DNA of 64,000 bases, from contig NZ_CAJZCE010000007.1 in assembly GCF_914768025.1 (NCBI RefSeq), forward strand, positions 1-64,000. The letters run 5' to 3'. Shown in pieces: positions 8,798 through 18,360 of the stretch; the first letter of the stretch is position 1, and each line of letters starts with the position of its first letter. This DNA comes from Snodgrassella gandavensis (GTDB lineage Bacteria > Pseudomonadota > Gammaproteobacteria > Burkholderiales > Neisseriaceae). The notes under the pieces were generated by a model. The model did not search any database. It was not told where the DNA came from and saw only the letters and a program-made list of their open reading frames with translations. The position numbers were made by a program, and so were the translations under genes.

Positions 8798-9598
8798 TTA
8801 AAACAAAATTTCCAGCACAAACTTGCTGCCTATATAAGCCAGCATCAGGCTGACAAATGACACAATGACCCACCAAGCCACTTTTTTCCCGCGCCAGGCC
8901 TGAGTATGGTGTCTGAACAAGATAACCAGATAGATCAGCCACGACAGCACGCCAAACACCGTTTTATGGTTAAAGCGTGCCGGTTCACCAAACACAGCCT
9001 CGGAAAATACTGTACCACTGACAGCCGCGAGGGTCAGAAGCACAAATCCCGCCTGTAGGCCCTGAAACATTAATTTTTCAATCGCCAGCAATGGCGGCAG
9101 GAATGATTGCTGCGGTACAGTTTTGCGCCGGTGCAAATAATGGTTGCGCACCAGCATCAGCATGGCCAGCAGTGTGGTGATGCCAAACAGGGCATAAGCC
9201 AGCAATGCCGACAAAACATGTATCATGAATGCACTATTGTGCATCAGGTACGCAGTAGGCTGCCCCGGCAACAGCCAGGCAATCAGCAATACCACGGCTG
9301 AGCAGGGAAACAGCACCAACTGCAATCCCTGAAGCTGATAGCGAAAACTACCCACCCAATACAGCACTACCATTAGCCAGGTAATCAGATTGAGTGCATG
9401 ACCAAACCCTACCAGTAGCACCCGTTGCTGTAACATTGGCTGCCATACCACAAAGGTATGCAGCAGCAATACCAACAGCAACAGTAACTGCTCACCTCGC
9501 AACGGATAGGGCACATCAGTATGGCGTTGCCAAAACCGCCATGCCAGTACAGAAAGTACGGCATAGGCAAGAATAAGCACCAGCAACAATAAGCTCAT
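8798..9598 (-). CDS. CcsA/YpjD-like inner membrane protein
   Basis: A 266-residue protein with about eight transmembrane helices of the cytochrome c assembly (CcsA/HemX/YpjD) family. The region ‘HVLSALLAYALFGITTLLAML’ and the late ‘GEPARFNHKTVFGVLSWLIYL’ match the family, which includes heme-handling proteins; the tryptophan-rich heme motif of true CcsA is not evident. I take the ATG at 9598 (‘MSLLLL’), because a longer reading adds a basic non-family leader. It is divergent from ffh, the usual arrangement of ypjD and ffh in Proteobacteria. Confidence 0.82.
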   Translation of the reverse strand: MSLLLLVLILAYAVLSVLAWRFWQRHTDVPYPLRGEQLLLLLVLLLHTFVVWQPMLQQRVLLVGFGHALNLITWLMVVLYWVGSFRYQLQGLQLVLFPCSAVVLLIAWLLPGQPTAYLMHNSAFMIHVLSALLAYALFGITTLLAMLMLVRNHYLHRRKTVPQQSFLPPLLAIEKLMFQGLQAGFVLLTLAAVSGTVFSEAVFGEPARFNHKTVFGVLSWLIYLVILFRHHTQAWRGKKVAWWVIVSFVSLMLAYIGSKFVLEILF

Positions 9599-9821
9599 GA
9601 TTTTTCCGCAGCAATAGCGCGCCAAATTTTGGCGCGCATAGTGTAAAATAGGCAATTATTTATTATTATGCCTGCTCCAAACTCGGGCAGGCATAGCAAC
9701 AAGATGCCATTTTATAACCAAATCGCTTCTTATCCTACCCATTTATTGCGTCAATTACTGACAATAGACAATTTTCACCCAATATACACAGGCTGCTTAC
9801 ACATAGCTGGAGATGGTTTCG

Positions 9822-11180
9822 ATGCTAGACAATTTATCAGATCGCTTTAGTAAAATTGCGAAAACCCTGCGCGGACAGGCGCGTTTGAGTGAAGACAATA
9901 TTAAGGATGCCCTGCGTGAAGTACGTATGGCACTACTGGAAGCAGACGTTGCCCTGCCAGTTGTAAAAACTTTCATGACTTCTGTAAAAGAACGTGCAGT
10001 TGGGCAGGAAGTCGTTGGCAGCCTTACGCCGGGGCAGGCATTTATCGGAGTAGTGAATGACGCCCTTACCGAGCTGATGGGTACTGAAAACAGCAGCCTG
10101 AATCTGGCTGCGGTACCGCCGGCTGTCATTCTGATGGCGGGTTTGCAAGGGGCGGGTAAAACCACTACTGTAGGCAAACTGGCACGACTGCTGAAAAACG
10201 AACAAAAGAAAAAAGTACTGGTGGTTTCCGCCGACGTGTACCGTCCGGCAGCGATTGAACAGTTAAAATTGCTAGCGCAACAGGTTGAGGTAGATTTTTT
10301 CCCATCTCATGAAGGTGAGCAACCGATTAGCATTGCCCTGAATGCACTGGATCACGCCAAAAAACATTTTTACGATGTATTGATGGTCGATACGGCTGGC
10401 CGACTGGCTATTGACCAGAAAATGATGGACGAAATCCAGCAGATTCATGCGGCGATTAATCCGGTGGAAACACTGTTTGTGGTGGATGCCATGCAGGGGC
10501 AGGATGCAGTGAACACGGCACAGGCCTTTAATGACACCCTGCCCCTAACTGGTGTGGTATTAACCAAAATGGACGGTGATGCCCGTGGCGGTGCCGCCCT
10601 ATCAGTACGCCATGTAACCGGCAAGCCGATTAAATTCATCGGTGTCGGGGAAAAAATCAATGGCTTGGAACCATTTTATCCTGACCGACTGGCCTCACGC
10701 ATTCTTGGCATGGGCGATGTACTCTCGCTGATTGAAGATGTACAAAAAGGCATTGATGAAAAAACCGCGCAGCAAATGGCGAAAAAGCTGCATAAAGGCA
10801 AAGGTTTTGACCTAAATGACTTTAAGGCACAGATTCAGCAAATGCGCAAAATGGGCGGGATTGAATCAATTATGTCCAAACTGCCGGGCGACATGGGACA
10901 AATGGCCAAGCAGGTACCGGAAGGCACAGCAGAAAAAGCCATGAGCCGGGTAGAAGCCATCATCAATTCAATGACAGCCAAAGAACGTGCCAACCCACAG
11001 CTGATTAAAGCCAGCCGCAAACGTCGCATTGCCAATGGTTCTGGCGTTACCGTGCAGGAAGTAAACAAAATGCTCAAACAATTTGAGCAATCACAGAAAA
11101 TGATGAAATCATTTACTAAAGGCGGAATGGGTAAATTGATGCGTCTGGCTAAAGGCATAAAAGGTATCATACCGCAATAA
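9822..11180 (+). CDS. ffh: Signal recognition particle protein Ffh
   Basis: The GTPase subunit of the signal recognition particle, which binds 4.5S RNA and signal sequences and delivers ribosomes to FtsY. The N domain runs to about residue 85 (‘ALLEADVALPVV’), the G domain has the P-loop ‘GLQGAGKTTT’, ‘DTAGR’ and ‘TKMDGDARGG’, and the methionine-rich M domain ends with ‘SRKRRIANGSG’. The start at 9822 has TGGAG nine bases upstream; an in-frame ATG at 9813 overlaps that site. 452 residues, near E. coli length. Confidence 0.97.
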   Translation: MLDNLSDRFSKIAKTLRGQARLSEDNIKDALREVRMALLEADVALPVVKTFMTSVKERAVGQEVVGSLTPGQAFIGVVNDALTELMGTENSSLNLAAVPPAVILMAGLQGAGKTTTVGKLARLLKNEQKKKVLVVSADVYRPAAIEQLKLLAQQVEVDFFPSHEGEQPISIALNALDHAKKHFYDVLMVDTAGRLAIDQKMMDEIQQIHAAINPVETLFVVDAMQGQDAVNTAQAFNDTLPLTGVVLTKMDGDARGGAALSVRHVTGKPIKFIGVGEKINGLEPFYPDRLASRILGMGDVLSLIEDVQKGIDEKTAQQMAKKLHKGKGFDLNDFKAQIQQMRKMGGIESIMSKLPGDMGQMAKQVPEGTAEKAMSRVEAIINSMTAKERANPQLIKASRKRRIANGSGVTVQEVNKMLKQFEQSQKMMKSFTKGGMGKLMRLAKGIKGIIPQ

Positions 11181-11197
11181 TCTAAATCATCAACGCA

Positions 11198-11228
11198 CTG
11201 CCTGAATTCTTGTTCAGGCAGTTTTTTA
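11198..11228 (+). terminator. ffh terminator
   Basis: A 9-bp perfect stem (11198-11206 with 11213-11221, loop TTCTTG) followed by TTTTTT, 17 bp past the ffh stop. Confidence 0.92.
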
Positions 11229-11358
11229 TTTCTGCTATCGTTGCCACCTGAGTAGACGGTTTTAATTCAGCCTGTACAAACTGATATTTTTATTGTAAAT
11301 TATTCAGGACAGTTGATTCTTTCTGTTTAATCACTCTGCCTAAAAAAGGAGTAATATT

Positions 11359-11598
11359 ATGCGTAAATTTAATGATAAAGGCTTTTTTTGAGCCAACCAG
11401 TAAACGTCGTAAAGGTTTCCCGTCCGAAACCAGCGTTAAACGTGGATTGATACGGATTGTTCATGGCGATAAAGTCCTGCATGAAAAGCTGGGTCGCAAT
11501 GATCGCTGTCCATGCGGTTCTGGCCGCAGCTTTCAAAAAATGTTGCCTAAAAACAGGCTGCTTTCGATGGCAGCAACAGACATGACTATTTCCGCTGA
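11359..11598 (+). pseudogene. SEC-C motif small protein, three frameshifts
   Basis: An ATG at 11359 with AAAGGAG seven bases upstream opens ‘[10 protein letters not shown]’ and then hits TGA. Removing one T from the T7 run at 11383-11389 continues as ‘[13 protein letters not shown]’ through ‘[17 protein letters not shown]’, the SEC-C zinc signature. Removing one A from the A6 run at 11535-11540 gives ‘CCLKTG’, the missing Cys pair. Removing one more base near 11566 gives ‘[10 protein letters not shown]’ and a stop at 11596. The reconstructed product is about 78 residues, the size and order of the PBPRA1643-type SEC-C/SWIM family. As it stands it is a pseudogene unless the runs are sequencing errors. 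Confidence 0.8.
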
Positions 11599-11645
11599 TT
11601 CCTGCCACTTGTACTGTTACTGATTTAATCAGCCTTTAATTGCTA

Positions 11646-11690
11646 TCTTCCGGTATGCTGATAACACTGGTAGCATACCGGAAGATTATT
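11646..11690 (+). terminator. Terminator after the SEC-C pseudogene
   Basis: A 14-bp perfect stem (11646-11659 with 11672-11685, 12-nt loop) followed by TTATT. Confidence 0.7.
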
Positions 11691-11979
11691 AATTGCTTTT
11701 GCATAACTGATTGATGGGCAAATAATCAACAGACACAACAATCGGAATATGCTGACACCAATAGCAGCCAGTCACCATACTGATATACACTGCATTTCAC
11801 TTTTTCAGCGATATTATCAACACATAATTACTCATCTGATTTACTTTCACACGCTCACAACGCGTAGTTTGCTGCCATATTATTCAGAATCTAACAAAAG
11901 CGCATCATCTTAAACCATGCATTAATGCATGAGTTATAATTGAAGTCTTATTTTTTTGATTTTCTCCCAATCCATAACC
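11691..11979. other. Leader region of valS
   Basis: About 290 bp without an ORF. It must carry the valS promoter. No T-box-like or attenuator structure was recognised. Confidence 0.4.
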
Positions 11980-14826
11980 ATGTTAAATACCCAATATTCT
12001 CCGAGTGAAATTGAAACCCGTTGGTATCAGCAATGGGAACAGCGCAGCTATTTCACACCATCACTGGATTTAACCAAGCCTTCTTTCGCTATTCAGCTTC
12101 CACCACCCAATGTTACCGGTACACTGCATATGGGGCATGCGTTTAACCAGACCATCATGGATGGACTGACCCGTTATCACCGTATGAAAGGCGAAAACGT
12201 CTGCTGGATTCCCGGCTCTGACCATGCCGGTATAGCAACCCAGATTGTGGTAGAACGCCAGCTAGCAGTAGAAAATATTTCCCGCCATGATTTGGGTCGG
12301 GAAGCGTTTATTGCCAAAATCTGGGATTGGAAAAAATTCTCCGGCAGCACCATTACCGAGCAAATGCGCCGTGTCGGCTGCTCAGTAGACTGGAGCCGTG
12401 AATACTTCACCATGGACGATGTTCGCGCTGAAGTAGTAACCGAAGTATTTGTACGCCTGTTTGAGCAGGGACTGATTTATCGCGGTAAACGGCTGGTAAA
12501 CTGGGATCCGGTATTGGGTACGGCCGTATCTGATCTTGAAGTGGAAAACATCGAGGAAAACGGCCATATGTGGCACATCCGTTATCCACTGGCCGACGAC
12601 CCGAACAATGCCCTGATTGTGGCCACTACCCGCCCAGAAACCCTGCTTGGCGACGTAGCTGTGGCCGTACATCCTGATGATGAACGCTATGCCGGCTTTA
12701 TCGGCAAACAGGTAGTTCTGCCATTATCCGGCCGCACTATTCCAGTGATTGCCGATGAATATGTGGATAAAGACTTTGGTACTGGCTGTGTAAAAATCAC
12801 ACCGGCACATGATTTCAACGACTACGAAGTTGGCAAACGCCACCAAACTGTACTGATTAACGTACTGAGTCTGGATGCCAAAATCCTGCCGCAGGCAGAA
12901 GTGTTCGATTTTCAGGGGCAGGCACAGACAGCTATCGACCTGCCGGCAAAATATGCTGGTCTAGATCGTTTTGCCGCACGTAAACAGATGATAGCCGACC
13001 TTGAAGCGGAAGGTTTGCTGGTTAAGGTAGAAGAACACAAACTGATGACGCCAAAAGGCGACCGTACCGGTAGTGTGATTGAACCGATGCTGACCAATCA
13101 ATGGTTTGTAGCCATGACCCGCAGTGCCAACAATGATGTCGCCCATCCGGAACCAGAATCAGAATTCAAAGGTAAAACCTTAACCGAAAAATGTATCCAT
13201 GCCGTGGAAAGCGGACAGGTACGCTTTATTCCGGAAAACTGGGTAAATACCTATAACCAGTGGATGAACAATATTCAGGACTGGTGTATCTCACGTCAGT
13301 TGTGGTGGGGACACCAGATTCCGGCCTGGTATGACCAGTCAGGCCGCGTATATGTTGCACGCAATGAAACCGAAGCGCGTGCACAGGCCGGTGCAGATGC
13401 GGTATTAACCCGCGATGAAGATGTGCTGGATACATGGTTTTCTTCCGCACTGGTGCCCTTCTCTACTCTTGGCTGGCCGCAAGACACACCCGAATTGCAG
13501 GCGTTCCTGCCATCTCAGGTACTGGTAACCGGCTATGAAATCATTTTCTTCTGGGTAGCACGCATGATTATGATGACTACCCACTTCACTGGTAAAGTAC
13601 CATTTCATGATGTTTATATTCATGGTATGGTGCGTGACCATGAAGGCAAAAAAATGTCTAAATCCGAGGGCAATGTGATTGACCCGGTAGATTTGATTGA
13701 TGGCATTGATCTGGAAAAACTGCTGGTAAAACGCACGACTGGTCTGCGCCGGCCGGAAAAAGCACCGCAGGTAATTAAAGCCACACAAAAACTATTTTCT
13801 GACGGCATTCCAGTATTTGGTGCTGATGCACTACGCTTTACCATGGCCAGTTATGCCAGTCTTGGCCGCAGCATTAATTTTGACTTCAAGCGTGCCGAGG
13901 GCTATCGCAACTTCTGCAACAAACTGTGGAATGCCAGCCGCTTTGTGCTGATGAATATCGAAAACCACGATTGCGGACAAGACGAAAGCCTGCCATTGAG
14001 CTACAGTTTTGTTGATAAATGGCTGCTGACCCGTCTGCAACAGACAATCACAGCAGTGAGTGAAGCACTGGATACCTACCGCTTCGATATGGCCGCACAA
14101 ACGCTGTATGAATTTATCTGGAATGAATATTGCGACTGGTACGTAGAGCTGGCCAAAACCCAGCTCCAGCGTGGTGACGAAGCACAGCAGCGCGCAACTC
14201 GGCGTACACTGGTACGGGTACTGGAAGTAGTATTGCGTCTGCTGCACCCGATTATGCCGTTTATTACCGAAGAGCTGTGGCAAACCATCGCGCCTTTGGC
14301 CAATGCAAAACATACCGAAAGCATCATGCTGTCAGCATGGCCACAGGCAGACAACAGCCTGACTGATACTGAAGCGGTAAACCAGATGCATTATTTGCAG
14401 GAGTTGGTTAATTCCGTACGTAATCTGCGTGGTGAAATGGGGCTGGCTATGAGTGTGAAAGTGCCGCTACTGGTAGAAAGTGCAACGGATTTGGGTACAT
14501 TATTGCCGTATCTGCTGCTTATGGCACGCCTGAGCGAAGCCAGACAGGTAGCACAGTTACCGGAAAGTGACGATGCGCCGGTAGCCGTATGTCAGGGCGC
14601 ACGCCTAATGCTGAAAGTAGAGGTAGATAAAGCTGCTGAAACTGCCCGTCTGCAAAAAGAAGCAGAAAAGCTACAGAAAAATATCGACAAGATTGCCAAT
14701 AAACTAGCCAAACCGGGCTATACGGATAAGGCTCCGGCACATCTGGTAGAAAAAGACCGTAGCGAACTGGCACAATTGCAAGACAGAATGGTCAAAATCA
14801 ACTTGCAGTTGCAAAAATATCGCTGA
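11980..14826 (+). CDS. valS: Valine-tRNA ligase
   Basis: A 948-residue class Ia aminoacyl-tRNA synthetase charging tRNA-Val. The HIGH-type motif is ‘[15 protein letters not shown]’ (residues about 42-56). The editing CP1 domain includes ‘[10 protein letters not shown]’ near 218, and the KMSKS loop is ‘[10 protein letters not shown]’ near 558. A tRNA-binding anticodon domain and a C-terminal coiled coil (‘[14 protein letters not shown]’) complete it. I use the ATG at 11980 because family members begin ‘MLNTQYSP’-like; no clear Shine-Dalgarno site precedes it. Confidence 0.97.
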   Translation: MLNTQYSPSEIETRWYQQWEQRSYFTPSLDLTKPSFAIQLPPPNVTGTLHMGHAFNQTIMDGLTRYHRMKGENVCWIPGSDHAGIATQIVVERQLAVENISRHDLGREAFIAKIWDWKKFSGSTITEQMRRVGCSVDWSREYFTMDDVRAEVVTEVFVRLFEQGLIYRGKRLVNWDPVLGTAVSDLEVENIEENGHMWHIRYPLADDPNNALIVATTRPETLLGDVAVAVHPDDERYAGFIGKQVVLPLSGRTIPVIADEYVDKDFGTGCVKITPAHDFNDYEVGKRHQTVLINVLSLDAKILPQAEVFDFQGQAQTAIDLPAKYAGLDRFAARKQMIADLEAEGLLVKVEEHKLMTPKGDRTGSVIEPMLTNQWFVAMTRSANNDVAHPEPESEFKGKTLTEKCIHAVESGQVRFIPENWVNTYNQWMNNIQDWCISRQLWWGHQIPAWYDQSGRVYVARNETEARAQAGADAVLTRDEDVLDTWFSSALVPFSTLGWPQDTPELQAFLPSQVLVTGYEIIFFWVARMIMMTTHFTGKVPFHDVYIHGMVRDHEGKKMSKSEGNVIDPVDLIDGIDLEKLLVKRTTGLRRPEKAPQVIKATQKLFSDGIPVFGADALRFTMASYASLGRSINFDFKRAEGYRNFCNKLWNASRFVLMNIENHDCGQDESLPLSYSFVDKWLLTRLQQTITAVSEALDTYRFDMAAQTLYEFIWNEYCDWYVELAKTQLQRGDEAQQRATRRTLVRVLEVVLRLLHPIMPFITEELWQTIAPLANAKHTESIMLSAWPQADNSLTDTEAVNQMHYLQELVNSVRNLRGEMGLAMSVKVPLLVESATDLGTLLPYLLLMARLSEARQVAQLPESDDAPVAVCQGARLMLKVEVDKAAETARLQKEAEKLQKNIDKIANKLAKPGYTDKAPAHLVEKDRSELAQLQDRMVKINLQLQKYR

Positions 14827-14850
14827 TTAAATTATTCATGTTCTCATAGC

Positions 14851-14929
14851 AGCCACCAGACCAGAAGCATATATGCAGGCCAGATACACTGCCAATATGT
14901 ATATATCTGCTCAGTCTGGTGGCTTTTTC
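14851..14929 (+). terminator. valS terminator, long-armed
   Basis: A perfect 10-bp stem (14851-14860 with 14915-14924) ending in CTTTTTC encloses a 54-nt partly self-complementary segment. It lies 25 bp past the valS stop. Confidence 0.65.
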
Positions 14930-15148
14930 ATAGCAACCAAGAATGTTCCAATAATAAATAACAAATAATTTTTTTCATTACAAAACAATATTTTAAACAA
15001 TAATAATATATGTAATTTGTATTTAATTTACACATAATTATTTAATTTTATAATAATCTTATGTAAAATTCAGAAATAATGTCTTATTTTTTGGCTTATT
15101 ATTCCAAAGACATATGAACTGGATATACTGAAAGATCGGAGCAACAAG
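14930..15148 (+). promoter_or_regulatory. AT-rich promoter/operator region of the MarR gene
   Basis: About 220 bp of very AT-rich DNA upstream of the NadR/FarR-like gene, the expected location for its promoter and autoregulatory operator. Individual boxes could not be assigned with confidence. Confidence 0.4.
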
Positions 15149-15598
15149 ATGGTAAATACATCTAAATACTCATCCCTCAACATCGTCCTGATTCAGACAC
15201 GCGAAGCATTACTTTCCCATTTTCGACCCATGTTAAATGACATTGGTATTACCGACCAGCAATGGCGTATTATCCGTTTATTGGCAGAAAATGGTATTAT
15301 GGATTTTCAGGATCTGGCCAAGCAGGCATGCATTCTGCGCCCAAGCCTGACTGGTATCCTGACGCGACTGGAAAAACTGGGCTATGCGGTACGCCTTAAA
15401 CCCTCCAATGACCAGCGACGGGTATTTCTGAAACTGACACCGGCAGGGGAAAAACTGTATGAAGATTTCTGTGTCGCAGTAGATGCACGTTACAAGGTAT
15501 TGGAACAGCGTTTTACTCAGGAAAAACTGCAACAACTGGGTAAACTGCTGAAAGAATTTACCAATATCGCTGTTGATAAAGAAGAAAAAGAAACCTGA
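15149..15598 (+). CDS. nadR: MarR family regulator, HpaR/NadR (FarR) type
   Basis: A 149-residue winged-helix repressor of the HpaR subgroup. The DNA-binding part spans about 50-100 with the recognition helix ‘LRPSLTGILTRLEKLGY’ and wing ‘SNDQRRVFLKLT’. In Neisseria the same protein, NadR/FarR, represses nadA or farAB and is released by 4-hydroxyphenylacetate, and it is likewise followed by an HpaC-like flavin reductase. That context supports the assignment. Target genes in this organism are not visible here. Confidence 0.85.
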   Translation: MVNTSKYSSLNIVLIQTREALLSHFRPMLNDIGITDQQWRIIRLLAENGIMDFQDLAKQACILRPSLTGILTRLEKLGYAVRLKPSNDQRRVFLKLTPAGEKLYEDFCVAVDARYKVLEQRFTQEKLQQLGKLLKEFTNIAVDKEEKET

Positions 15599-15602
15599 TA
15601 AC

Positions 15603-16133
15603 ATGGATCAATCATCGTCAGCCATGGCTTTGCAATATCGGGAAGCCATGTCCAAAGTGGCGGCAGCAGTACATGTCGTCACCACAGAAGGCCATGCTGG
15701 CCGTTATGGCATCACTCTCACTGCTGTCACCTCGGTAACGGACACTCCACCCACACTATTATTATGTATTAACCGCAATGCCCGCATTCAGCCGATTCTG
15801 CGTGCCAATAGACAACTGTGTGTTAATGTTCTGGCCGCTTCTCAGCAGGACGTAGCCGAACATTTTGCAGGTCTGACATCCATTTCGGCAAGCGAGCGCT
15901 TTTTGCAGAACGAATGGCAAAATCACCAGCATACTACCCAGCCACAGCTAATAGGCGCACTGGCACATTTACACGGCCACATTATCAACAGCCATGATAT
16001 GGGCAGTCACAGCATATTTTATGTAGCTATTGAGCATATCAACGTTAATTCGCAGGAAACTCAAGGATTACTGTATTTTCAGCGGCAATTTGCCCAAACT
16101 GCTGCACCAAAATGTGAAGCAGGCTATATCTGA
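15603..16133 (+). CDS. hpaC: Flavin reductase, HpaC family
   Basis: A 176-residue flavin:NAD(P)H reductase of the HpaC/short-chain flavin reductase family, with the conserved ‘MSKVAAAVHVVTTEGHAGRYGITLTAVTSVT’-type core (residues about 16-46), ‘FAGL’ and ‘HSIFYVAIEHI’. HpaC supplies reduced FAD to 4-hydroxyphenylacetate 3-monooxygenase HpaB, but no hpaB is nearby, so it may serve another partner. It starts 4 bp after the MarR-family regulator gene and is surely co-transcribed. Length matches the family. Confidence 0.87.
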   Translation: MDQSSSAMALQYREAMSKVAAAVHVVTTEGHAGRYGITLTAVTSVTDTPPTLLLCINRNARIQPILRANRQLCVNVLAASQQDVAEHFAGLTSISASERFLQNEWQNHQHTTQPQLIGALAHLHGHIINSHDMGSHSIFYVAIEHINVNSQETQGLLYFQRQFAQTAAPKCEAGYI

Positions 16134-16184
16134 ATCATTTCCCTAGCAGACTGGCTGTTACCACCTGTCGGCACTATTAAACAA

Positions 16185-16214
16185 AACGGACTGTCCATAC
16201 TGGTACAGTCCGTT
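16185..16214. terminator. Hairpin between convergent hpaC and fba
   Basis: A 10-bp perfect stem (16185-16194 with 16205-16214) placed between two converging genes, so it can serve both. Minus-strand reading continues into TTTTG. Confidence 0.75.
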
Positions 16215-16231
16215 GTTACTGGCAGAAATAT

Positions 16232-17296
16232 TTATTTTACAATCTGTACCAGCTCACCCGCTGCATAGCGGTTAGCCATTTTTTCCAGAGAAACCGGTTT
16301 AATCTTGTCTGCATGACCAGCCGCACCAAATGCCACATAGCGGTCGATACACACCTGTTTCATCGCTTTAACAGTTTCAGTAAAATATTTGCGCGGATCG
16401 AATTCTGCCGGGTGTGTAGCCAGAAAACGGCGGATGGCTCCCGTACTGGCCAAACGTAAATCGGTATCAATATTTACTTTGCGCACACCGTACTTAATCC
16501 CTTCCACAATCTCTTCCACCGGCACACCGTAAGTTTCCGGAATATTGCCACCATATTCATTGATAACCTGCAACCACTCCTGCGGTACTGAGCTGGAACC
16601 ATGCATCACCAGATGGGTATTGGGCAGACGTTCGTGAATTTCACGGATGCGGTCGATACGCAATACATCACCAGTAGGCTTGCGGGTAAATTTATAGGCA
16701 CCATGGCTCGTACCAATGGCAATTGCCAGCGCATCCACGCCAGTGTCCTGCACAAAGCGTGCCGCTTCATCCACACTGGTGAGCATCTGCTCATGGCTGA
16801 GTTTACCGGCTGCGCCAACACCATCTTCTTCACCGGCTTCACCGGTTTCCAGATTGCCCAGACAACCGATTTCACCCTCAACCGATACCCCGCAAGCATG
16901 TGCTATGTATACAGTTTTACGGGTAACATCCACATTGTATTCATAAGTAGAAGGTGTTTTGGCATCACTCAGCAGCGAACCGTCCATCATCACTGAAGAA
17001 AAACCCAGCTGGATAGAGCGTTGGCAAACTTCTGGTGAAGCACCGTGATCCTGATGCATTACCACCGGAATATGCGGAAATTCTTCAATAGCAGCCAGAA
17101 TCAGATGACGCAGAAACGGTGCACCAGCATATTTACGCGCACCAGCACTAGCCTGCACAATCACCGGAGCGTTAACTTCATCGGCCGCTTCCATAATCGC
17201 ACGCATCTGTTCAAGATTATTGACATTAAACGCCGGCAGACCATAACTATTTTCTGCAGCATGATCAAGCAATTGGCGCATAGAAACTAAAGCCAT
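16232..17296 (-). CDS. fba: Fructose-bisphosphate aldolase, class II
   Basis: A 354-residue Zn-dependent aldolase splitting fructose 1,6-bisphosphate in glycolysis and forming it in gluconeogenesis. The sequence begins ‘[24 protein letters not shown]’-like as in Neisseria Fba. Zinc and catalytic segments are visible: ‘[10 protein letters not shown]’ (about 78-87), ‘SVMMDGSLL’, ‘VEGEIGCLG’ and ‘[10 protein letters not shown]’. The ATG at 17296 has GGAG seven bases upstream. A single gene. Confidence 0.96.
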   Translation of the reverse strand: MALVSMRQLLDHAAENSYGLPAFNVNNLEQMRAIMEAADEVNAPVIVQASAGARKYAGAPFLRHLILAAIEEFPHIPVVMHQDHGASPEVCQRSIQLGFSSVMMDGSLLSDAKTPSTYEYNVDVTRKTVYIAHACGVSVEGEIGCLGNLETGEAGEEDGVGAAGKLSHEQMLTSVDEAARFVQDTGVDALAIAIGTSHGAYKFTRKPTGDVLRIDRIREIHERLPNTHLVMHGSSSVPQEWLQVINEYGGNIPETYGVPVEEIVEGIKYGVRKVNIDTDLRLASTGAIRRFLATHPAEFDPRKYFTETVKAMKQVCIDRYVAFGAAGHADKIKPVSLEKMANRYAAGELVQIVK

Positions 17297-17424
17297 GAGA
17301 TTCTCCGTGGGTACTTGGTAAGAATGGGTAAAAATTTGGCGCAATTATACCATCAAGCATCATGTTTGTAGGCATGTGCATGCACTATTCAGCAAATCCG
17401 TGCCTGAATAAACAGTCGCGGGAA

Positions 17425-18360
17425 TTACTGAAAAAAAACGATTTGTTCGCGCTGTATAGTTAATGGCAGCCAGTCACCTGCATTCACGGCCTGATGCAGT
17501 GGCAGCCACCAGCGCAATACCCCGTATTGCGGATGCAGCAACTGCACATCATACGATCTGGCCGTTAAACACACCTCAGCTACCTGTACCTGCACCCCGT
17601 TTTGCGGGTCATATTGCAACGCATTTTGCGGAATATAGCAGGCCTCACTGACATTATCACAGCCCAGCAGACGCGCAGCCCAAGCATCTGCCGGCCGTGC
17701 CAGTAACTCAGATTTCTTGCCCTGCTGCACCCAGCGGCCATGCCTGAGCAGGCAAATGCAATCGGCCAGCGCAAACGCTTCCTGCGGACTATGAGTAACC
17801 AGCACCGCCGGACATTTCTGCTGGCGTAGCAAACGCAAGGTTAATTGCTGCAAACTAGTACGCAAAGTCGTATCCAGAGCGGAAAAAGGTTCATCCAGCA
17901 GCAATGCCTGCGGTTGCAAAATCAATGCCCGCGCCAGCGCCACCCGTTGCCGTTCTCCGCCGGATAACACCCCTACCGGCTGAGTAGCGGCCTCTGCCAG
18001 CTCCACTTCTGTTAAAAGCTGCTGTGCCTGCTGCCGAGCGCGTGACTTACTTACCCCATGCATACGCAGGCCAAAAGCCACATTCTGCCAAACATTAAGA
18101 TGCGGCAATAAAGCATAATCCTGAAACATCAGCCCGATACGGCGCTGCTCCGGCGGTAAAAAAGTAATATCTGTATCATTAAGCAATATTTTGCCGCTAT
18201 CCGGCTTCACCAGACCGGCAGCTATATTCAGCAAAGTCGATTTACCACTGCCGCTTTCACCCAGTACCGCCACCAGCTCACCATCGGCCACTTGCAAACT
18301 TAAATCCGCTGCCACCACCTTATCAGCAAACTTTTTATTAATCTGTTGCCAGCTCAGCAT
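17425..18360 (-). CDS. thiQ: Thiamine ABC transporter ATP-binding protein
   Basis: A 311-residue ABC ATPase powering the ThiBPQ importer. Walker A ‘GESGSGKST’ (about 34-42), Q-loop ‘LMFQDYALLP’, signature ‘LSGGERQRVALARAL’ (about 128-142), Walker B ‘ALLLDEPFSALD’ and H-loop ‘VTHSP’ are all intact. A C-terminal TOBE-like extension of about 90 residues is longer than in E. coli ThiQ and recalls Fe3+/spermidine-type ATPases. It overlaps thiP by 7 bp. Assignment rests mainly on thiB in the same operon. Confidence 0.85.
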   Translation of the reverse strand: MLSWQQINKKFADKVVAADLSLQVADGELVAVLGESGSGKSTLLNIAAGLVKPDSGKILLNDTDITFLPPEQRRIGLMFQDYALLPHLNVWQNVAFGLRMHGVSKSRARQQAQQLLTEVELAEAATQPVGVLSGGERQRVALARALILQPQALLLDEPFSALDTTLRTSLQQLTLRLLRQQKCPAVLVTHSPQEAFALADCICLLRHGRWVQQGKKSELLARPADAWAARLLGCDNVSEACYIPQNALQYDPQNGVQVQVAEVCLTARSYDVQLLHPQYGVLRWWLPLHQAVNAGDWLPLTIQREQIVFFQ

